Below are positions 7,672 to 11,622 of a stretch of DNA of 11,622 nucleotides, piece by piece. How positions within the stretch are numbered: position 1 is the stretch's first letter; each line of letters opens with the position of its first letter. Under the pieces are notes generated by a model, which saw nothing but the letters and a program-made list of their open reading frames with translations, was not told where the DNA came from and did not search any database. The stretch is from Pseudomonadota bacterium (lineage in GTDB: Bacteria > Desulfobacterota > Syntrophia > Syntrophales > JADFWA01): assembly GCA_030612385.1 (NCBI GenBank), contig JAUWNZ010000019.1, forward strand, positions 1 to 11,622, read 5' to 3'. Position numbers and translations under genes: made by a program.

Positions 7672-7788
7672 CAAACGAGGAGTAAACTTCTTTATCCATT
7701 AACTTGCCGGACAATCTGGCTGTGGCGGGGATGAATTATGGCAAGGCGGGAATTTTATCCTCGCAAGAAAGAAAGGGGGACAACACAA

Positions 7789-7968
7789 ATGGAAGCATTA
7801 AAAAAGGAAGCCATCAATGTTATTTCCAAAATGCCTGATACGGCAGAAATTGATGATATCATGTACAGGCTTTATGTAATCGACAAGGTTAGAAAAGGCA
7901 GGGAAGCTGTTAGACAGGGTGATACCGTGTCTGCCGAGGAATTACAAAAGGAAATTGAATCATGGTAA
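7789..7968 (+). CDS. Antitoxin of a ParE/RelE-type toxin-antitoxin pair
   Basis: This 59-residue protein starts MEALKKEAINVISKMPDTAE and ends SAEELQKEIESW. I chose ATG 7789 over the longer frame from 7738 because AGGGGGA at 7774-7780 gives a good ribosome site 8 nt upstream. Small proteins of this shape (IDDIMYRLYVIDKVRKGREA, then GDTVSAEEL) usually sit before RelE/ParE toxins, bind the toxin with their C-terminus and repress their own promoter. The stop overlaps the toxin start (ATGGTAA), as in active pairs. The antitoxin itself looks intact while its toxin does not, so it may be an orphan that could still neutralise related toxins elsewhere. Confidence 0.72.
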   Translation: MEALKKEAINVISKMPDTAEIDDIMYRLYVIDKVRKGREAVRQGDTVSAEELQKEIESW

Positions 7969-8120
7969 AATGGTCTGCCCCCGCCAAAAAAGATCTGAGG
8001 CAAATTTATGACTACATTGCCAGGGACTCTAAATATTATGCAAAAAATGTTGTACAGAATATTGTAGCAAGGTCTGGGAAAGGGGTCAAGTCTCCGTTTG
8101 ACTTATGTTGTTGGCTTTAA
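7962..8120 (+). pseudogene. Truncated ParE/RelE-family toxin
   Basis: ATG 7962 overlaps the antitoxin stop. The peptide MVKWSAPAKKDLRQIYDYIA, then RDSKYYAKNVVQNIVAR, is the classic N-terminal strand and two helices of ParE/RelE toxins. The homology ends after ~36 residues, near 8072. The frame then reads SGKGVKSPFDLCCWL from an unrelated repeat and stops at 8120. Full toxins are ~95 residues and need the central sheet and C-terminal residues for activity, so this one is dead. The break coincides with the GGGGTCAAGTC repeat end, which suggests a mobile element insertion or a deletion next to one. Confidence 0.8.
8082..8107 (+). repeat. GGGGTCAAGTC..GACTTATG repeat, REP-transposase-type element end
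   Basis: GGGGTCAAGTCTCCGTTTGACTTATG contains the complementary arms AAGTC (8087-8091) and GACTT (8099-8103) with a 7-nt loop. GGGGTCAAGTC ends with a small hairpin are typical of IS200-like, REP-associated transposase elements. No transposase gene remains. It sits at the point where toxin homology stops. Confidence 0.5.
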
Positions 8121-8156
8121 TACATAAAAATATAATAATATCAGCATGTTCGCCTA

Positions 8157-8365
8157 ATCGGGTAAGGGGGAGTTTAACCCCCAGCCCCAACACCACCCGG
8201 CATGCGGGTCCGCACCGGGCGTTTCACAGAACTTATCGAGCCATGGCCGGATAATGAATGTTCACCCATAGTACAGGTGTTCATTTGGGTCGGGCGGTTC
8301 AATAACGTGCCCCATGCGAACTGCATGTCGAGCAGATCTCCCCGGATAAGGACGTGAACTTTCGC
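8157..8365 (-). mobile_element. 3' end of a group II intron (domains V and VI), lacking its reverse transcriptase
   Basis: Read on the minus strand, GTGAAACGCCCGGTGCGGAC followed by CCGCATGCCGGGTGGTGTTG is the ~34-nt domain V hairpin (about 8222 to 8189). Its lower stem is GCCCGG (8220-8215) with CCGGGT (8200-8195). Domain VI follows: GGGGG (8182-8178) and CCCCC (8170-8166) around a 7-nt loop, then a bulged A at 8163, seven nucleotides from the end. This matches the branch point, and the intron would end ..CCCGAT at 8157. The upstream part to ~8365 (TTATCCGGGGAGATCTGCTC and ACCTGTACTATGGGTGAAC) fits remains of domain IV or earlier, but its left limit is a guess. No reverse transcriptase frame is present, so this is a dead or trans-dependent remnant. 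Confidence 0.72.
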
Positions 8366-8372
8366 TACATGG

Positions 8373-8406
8373 TTCGACAAGCTCACCACGCCCTGAGCCT
8401 GTCGAA
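8373..8406. repeat. Dispersed palindromic repeat TTCGACAAGCTCA..TGAGCCTGTCGAA
   Basis: TTCGACAAGCTCA (8373-8385) and TGAGCCTGTCGAA (8394-8406) form a 13-bp stem with one mismatch (or wobble) and an 8-nt loop. This is a very common intergenic repeat in many environmental bacteria. Translated, it gives telltale peptides such as VRQAHHALSLSKG, so open frames over it should not be trusted. Confidence 0.8.
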
Positions 8407-8409
8407 GGG

Positions 8410-8620
8410 CACAACCGCGGCATTTACCATATCTCCCGAACCCAGGGCTTCGTTGTGTTGTGCTAATTTACCCGGAAACCTGGCCTTGTATGCTGTTTCT
8501 GTCCGCCGGCAACACTCAATTGGAAACAGGCATTATGTCTCCCCCATATTTTATCAGAAGATGAAATCATGTCATCTCTGCGGTGAACAGTTACTTTTTT
8601 TCAAAGAGTTAAGGTGTTAC
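8410..8620. other. Gene-free stretch between intron remnant and TPR gene
   Basis: I see no gene, RNA or clear terminator here. The minus strand carries GC-rich blocks (CCTGGGTTCGGGAGATATGG and GGTTTCCGGGTAAATTAGC) that could belong to a degraded upstream part of the group II intron. I cannot confirm this. Confidence 0.4.
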
Positions 8621-8623
8621 GAG

Positions 8624-9604
8624 CTATTTATATTTTTCTATTTTGATATTTTCATTATCCCTCAGCGCCTTTGCCTGCCGCATCGCTTCCTCTGCCATTC
8701 CAATAAGGTTTTCAGCCACACATGATTCAGCAAGGCGTAAATAATAGAATGGGTTTCGAGGATCCGCGGAAATTGCCTTTCTAAAGATATCTATTGCCTT
8801 AAGATGATAGTGTTCTGCGGCAAGAGAATTCCCAAACCTGTTGTAAAAGGAACCTCGAGACTTTGGGGCTAATCTAACGGCGTTTTCATAGGCAGTATTC
8901 GCATCTTCGATCTTCCCCTGTTTCACCAGAACATCACCGAGATTGCAGTTATAAAACGGATTGTCGGGTCTGGACCTCAGGGACTTTTTACAGGCATCTT
9001 CAGATCTTTCGTATTGTCCTGTTTTGAAATAGACTTCTCCAATCATGTTGTAAAAGGAGGAGGCTTCCGACGGGTTGATAGCAATAGCCATGTCGTACGC
9101 CTTATCGGCGCCGTCAAAATCTCCAGCCGCAATGAGGGCTTCACCCAGACTTGTAAAATACATGGAGGAATCCGGATCCATACGGGTGACCTTTTCAAAG
9201 ACCTCAACCGCTTTCTCTGCCTGGCCGGCCGTCAGATACGCATTGCCAAGGGTACACAGCAATTCAACATCCTCCGGCTGAGCGGCGGCGACTCTCTCGC
9301 AAACATCGACAAGCCTGTCATGCTTCCCTTCCTCCTTGAATATTCTCACCAGTTCATCAAAGGCAAAACCGGTAAAAATTTTTCTTTTCAACTCTGTTTT
9401 TAGAAGTTTTTCAAGACAGTCAACGGCGCTGGTCTTCCTTCCACTCTCCATATATGCCCAAGCCAGCGACATGATAATGGACTCATCCTCGGGACTCATC
9501 TCCGTCAATTCTTCGTAGAGAACAATCGCCTCGTCAAAGCGCTTTTCCTTCATATAAATATCTGCGAGATCATAAATCTGTTCTTTTGTTGCTTTTCTGT
9601 TCAT
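8624..9604 (-). CDS. Tetratricopeptide repeat (TPR) protein
   Basis: This 326-residue cytoplasmic protein has no signal peptide. It is built almost wholly of ~34-residue TPR units, visible from KEQIYDLADIYMKEKRFDEA (residue ~7) to NLIGMAEEAMRQAKALRD near the C-terminus. Typical positions include LCTLGNAYLTAGQAEKAVEV, YFTSLGEALIAAGDFDGADK and FYNCNLGDVLVKQGKIEDAN. About eight units are present, some 36-38 residues long in the second half (FYN..G pattern). TPR arrays form a curved scaffold for protein partners; nothing shows which. The start is ATG at 9604 with GGAAGGG just upstream. The gene is convergent with the island to its left and monocistronic here. Its GC content is visibly higher than that of the AT-rich 5180-7331 operon, so it probably belongs to the native chromosome. 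Confidence 0.9.
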   Translation of the reverse strand: MNRKATKEQIYDLADIYMKEKRFDEAIVLYEELTEMSPEDESIIMSLAWAYMESGRKTSAVDCLEKLLKTELKRKIFTGFAFDELVRIFKEEGKHDRLVDVCERVAAAQPEDVELLCTLGNAYLTAGQAEKAVEVFEKVTRMDPDSSMYFTSLGEALIAAGDFDGADKAYDMAIAINPSEASSFYNMIGEVYFKTGQYERSEDACKKSLRSRPDNPFYNCNLGDVLVKQGKIEDANTAYENAVRLAPKSRGSFYNRFGNSLAAEHYHLKAIDIFRKAISADPRNPFYYLRLAESCVAENLIGMAEEAMRQAKALRDNENIKIEKYK

Positions 9605-9959
9605 GACCCTTCCGGAAAAAATGGCTTCTGCTCTTTAATGCCGGGTTGCATTCATTTTTACTTTAAATAGACAGGAGAGACGCGTGTCCCACCCTTGCAA
9701 CAGGTCGGCGTCTCGTCCGGCAGAGTCGCCTTTTGAATACGATTTCGCATAAGATGGATTTTTTGTGACTACTCAGATTATCAGGTTCAAGGTTCGCGGT
9801 TCACGGTTGGCCGCCATACCCCTCAATAATTATCGGAAATCCCGATTTTGATGCAGTCGTAAAAAGTCCGAATTTCTGTCGCTTTGTCATTTCAGACCTG
9901 ATCGGGAATCTATAACTGCGTGTAATTACTGGATTCCAGCGCTATCACCGCCTTGAACT
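9605..9959. other. Gene-free region upstream of the TPR gene with repeats
   Basis: About 355 bases without a believable gene. The right two thirds carry the MITE-like repeats listed separately. The left part (9605-9780) would contain the TPR gene promoter on the minus strand, but I see no convincing -35/-10 pair. Confidence 0.4.
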
Positions 9960-9965
9960 GTGAAC
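9799..9965. repeat. MITE-like element bounded by GTTCACGGTT / AACTGTGAAC
   Basis: GTTCACGGTT (9799-9808) and AACTGTGAAC (9956-9965) are inverted copies matching at 9 of 10 bases. A second inverted pair lies inside: TCCCGAT (9840-9846) with ATCGGGA (9901-9907). The core contains TGATGCAGTCGTAAAAAGTC (9849-9868), a motif seen in dispersed repeats of Desulfobacterota. A near copy sits at the right window edge. The bounds are approximate. Confidence 0.45.
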
Positions 9966-10079
9966 TCGAGTAGTTGCGGATTTTCTACATTACACAAATG
10001 TGATTTGCAAGTAGAATTCTTGACATCTTTTAAAGATTCTGTGATAAGTGAACTAAATATTCCTCTTCAGGCATTTGCA

Positions 10080-10190
10080 ATGCCATACACCGAAAAAAGA
10101 TCAATTCTATGCCCCGGTTGCCGGAAACTTATCAACTCGGATGAACCTGATTGCCCCTACTGCGGATTAACGAAACCCGGTCCCAGGTGA
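10080..10190 (+). pseudogene. N-terminal zinc-ribbon stub of a rhomboid-family protease
   Basis: From ATG 10080 the 36-residue frame reads MPYTEKRSILCPGCRKLINS, then DEPDCPYCGLTKPGPR, and stops. Two CPxC pairs (CPGC, CPYC) form a zinc ribbon. The whole stretch resembles the N-terminus of deltaproteobacterial rhomboid intramembrane serine proteases, where six or more membrane helices follow. None follow here: the frame closes at 10190 and no Gly-x-Ser-x protease motif occurs downstream. It is therefore probably a broken gene. The longer open frame from 9960 runs into repeat sequence and is not believed. TTGACA at 10020-10025 could be a promoter -35 box, with only a weak -10 (GATAAG). A free small zinc-ribbon protein is the alternative. 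Confidence 0.55.
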
Positions 10191-10392
10191 ACATGTGTTC
10201 AACAGCAATGCACAGATCATCCTGGAATGGTTTGATATGCCTTCGCAGCCTAAATTAAAGCTGCGGCAAAGGGAGGTCTCAATGAGTATCATTGCTACAG
10301 GGGACGGCGAAAAAGAGCGCTGTCCCTGAGCAGCCTGTTAGCTCCTCATTAAAGACAAAATCTGAAAGATATAATTATGGAGGTATTTCATT
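10191..10392. other. Spacer before the exported SH3-like protein gene
   Basis: One frame stays open from about 10186 to 10329 (QIILEWFDMPSQPKLKLRQR, then REVSMSIIATGDGEKERCP). It includes a small ATG at 10282 preceded by GGGAGGT. I recognise nothing in it, and it may be a leftover of the broken gene to the left. Confidence 0.3.
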
Positions 10393-11400
10393 GTGGCTAT
10401 TATATTGAGGTTAGTGTTGAATCGGGCATTAATAGTCTGGCCCTGCTTATTCTTAATTGTGCTAAATGCTCAAGATGCTCCAGCAAAAGATTTTGACGGG
10501 GAGTTAAACGCCGGGAAAATCCATAGCCATGAAAGACGAATGGGACCATTTAAAATCAATGAAAGGGATTTTTCAGTAATTCTCAAGGTGTTGAAATACC
10601 AGGGTGCTTCAATGGGATTTGATGAAACAGTTGAGTCGTTCTCAATCGTGGATAAAGAAGGAAATGTACATTTTCAGAAGTCGTTCAATGTTGAATATGA
10701 CGAGGGAGGGTTTACCGAAAGCGCAGGGGTAGGGGCACATGCCCTTGATAGCAGGGGCTTAAGGGGGTTCCGCGTTGAATCAGGAAAGTTGAAAGAAATT
10801 ATCCCTAAGGGACACGCGGGTGCAGGATTAATTCTATATTACGGTATTGATCCATGTGCACCTTCTTCAGGAGCGTCATGCCAGGTGTTTGCGTTAAAAG
10901 GAGATCATTTGGTCTCCCTGTTTTCACCTTTAACTGCTTACGGGCAGATTTATGAACTACCGCATGGAAGCAATCCGAATGCACGGAGACTTTTTGATGG
11001 TAATACCATGAGGTTCGGGGTATGGACAGGATGGTTTGAGGTTATTGTCCCCGTTAAGGTATTAGATAGGCTGAGGATATTGCCTTTGCACCATCATTTG
11101 ACTTATGGTTACGATGCCTTCGATGTGAGGGTTGAGAGAAGACATTCTGAAGAAGAAACCTTTGTAAGATTTTTTAACATTCCTAAGGCATCTTCAATAC
11201 CGCGGCATGTGATTATAAAGAAGGACACTAAAGTAGAGTTCTTATTGGCATATACAAGGGTTTCAATCGAATCAGGTAGTGCTGGATGTGCGATTTCCAT
11301 AGACGAGATGCCTTGGCTTAAGGTGCGAATCGATGGTAAAGAGGGATATGTCAGAGATGCGGAAGACCTTTTGGCATTGGGGATACAACCAGCGGGCTAA
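10393..11400 (+). CDS. Exported protein with C-terminal SH3-like region
   Basis: This 335-residue protein starts at GTG 10393, fixed by GGAGGT at 10379-10384, 8 nt upstream. Residues 1-31 form a signal peptide: a basic start, the hydrophobic run ALIVWPCLFLIVL, then a likely cleavage site after DAPA. The mature part is a beta-rich domain of unknown family (for example FSVILKVLKYQGASMGFDET and HAGAGLILYYGIDPCAPSSG). The last ~40 residues (EMPWLKVRIDGKEGYVRDAE, then DLLALG) have the pattern of a bacterial SH3 domain, which often binds peptidoglycan peptides. The protein should act in the periplasm or at the cell surface. Two cysteines in PCAPSSGASC could form a disulphide. The gene is alone, flanked by repeats and a rhomboid stub. 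The function is unknown. Confidence 0.78.
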   Translation: MAIILRLVLNRALIVWPCLFLIVLNAQDAPAKDFDGELNAGKIHSHERRMGPFKINERDFSVILKVLKYQGASMGFDETVESFSIVDKEGNVHFQKSFNVEYDEGGFTESAGVGAHALDSRGLRGFRVESGKLKEIIPKGHAGAGLILYYGIDPCAPSSGASCQVFALKGDHLVSLFSPLTAYGQIYELPHGSNPNARRLFDGNTMRFGVWTGWFEVIVPVKVLDRLRILPLHHHLTYGYDAFDVRVERRHSEEETFVRFFNIPKASSIPRHVIIKKDTKVEFLLAYTRVSIESGSAGCAISIDEMPWLKVRIDGKEGYVRDAEDLLALGIQPAG

Positions 11401-11602
11401 GTGGGTAAAGAATGGGAAAAATTCGGGGGCCATTGATAAAAAAGAACTTGATGCCGCTATAGCAGACGCGCATGGCAGCGGCTGACCATTTATCAACATT
11501 TTTACGATGCAGGAAATAATCCTGCAATTCCCGTTCGGTGATCAGATCAGGCGTTTTACCCTAATAATGGAAATCCATATCTACTTATCGACGATACAAA
11601 TT
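11401..11602. other. Gene-free tail after the SH3-like gene
   Basis: A frame overlapping the previous stop stays open to 11485 and reads AKWVKNGKNSGAIDKKELDA, then AIADAHGSG. This is coding-like, but it has no start or known match. Nothing else is seen up to the repeat at the window edge. Confidence 0.3.
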
Positions 11603-11622
11603 TGATGCCTTCGTAAAAAGTC
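11603..11622 (+). repeat. Second copy of the TGATGCxxTCGTAAAAAGTC repeat
   Basis: TGATGCCTTCGTAAAAAGTC matches the 9849-9868 copy at 18 of 20 bases in the same orientation. It is cut by the window edge. Such motifs mark the ends of dispersed repeat elements in Desulfobacterota genomes. Confidence 0.6.

Noticed and set aside
7738..7788. Longer start for the antitoxin gene
   Set aside because: The extra residues (MARREFYPRKKERGTTQ) are unlike the family, and the ribosome site AGGGGGA fits ATG 7789.
8174..8389. 71-residue open frame on the minus strand
   Set aside because: It translates intron domain V/VI and the palindromic repeat; the RNA structure explains the sequence better than a protein does.
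8354..8725. 123-residue open frame on the plus strand
   Set aside because: It runs across the palindromic repeat at 8373-8406 (peptide VRQAHHALSLSKG is a repeat hallmark) and into the antisense of the TPR gene. It has no ribosome site and no recognisable domain.
9781..9968. CRISPR or tandem array in the repeat-rich gap
   Set aside because: The repeats are inverted or single copies without regular spacers.
9960..10079. N-terminal extension of the zinc-ribbon stub
   Set aside because: The extension starts inside the inverted repeat and shows no similarity pattern; the zinc-ribbon homology begins at 10080.

Overview
This is a bacterial accessory (defence-island-like) window, followed by a short stretch of more ordinary genes full of small repeats. 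The repeat families look like those scattered through Desulfobacterota (former Deltaproteobacteria). They include a GATGC..TCGTAAAAAGTC motif, a TCATTGCGAG/TCATTCTGAG pair and a TTCGACAAGCTCA hairpin. A stub of a zinc-ribbon rhomboid gene points the same way. This placement is an inference from memory, not a search.

Positions 1-4460 hold a restriction-like pair read left to right. The first gene is the C-terminal end of a large, probably SNF2-type helicase, cut by the window edge. Two bases later comes a 1249-residue Eco57I/TaqI-type adenine methyltransferase with SAM motif DPAIGSGAF, catalytic NPPY and a C-terminal target-recognition-like region. The methyltransferase carries two palindromic repeats that sit in frame. 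At 4561-5055 is an abortive-infection-type protein that seems to have lost its C-terminal domain just before a hairpin.

Positions 5180-7331 hold a tight three-gene operon: a TIGR04255-like protein, a small protein of unknown family, and a divergent PIN-like nuclease. The genes are AT-rich, lie 5 nt apart or overlap by ATGA, and may form an undescribed toxin-antitoxin or defence module. This is the most interesting part of the window.

Positions 7332-8620 are a graveyard of broken modules. There is a DarG-like macrodomain fragment with a frameshift and an antitoxin overlapping a ParE/RelE toxin truncated after about 36 residues. After these come a repeat end typical of REP-associated transposase elements and the 3' end (domains V and VI) of a group II intron on the minus strand without its reverse transcriptase. 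A common palindromic repeat follows.

Positions 8624-9604 (minus strand) encode a cytoplasmic TPR protein. Positions 9605-10392 hold MITE-like repeats and a 36-residue rhomboid zinc-ribbon stub. Positions 10393-11400 encode an exported protein with a C-terminal SH3-like region, and the window ends in another copy of the GATGC..TCGTAAAAAGTC repeat. I saw no rRNA, tRNA or CRISPR array.
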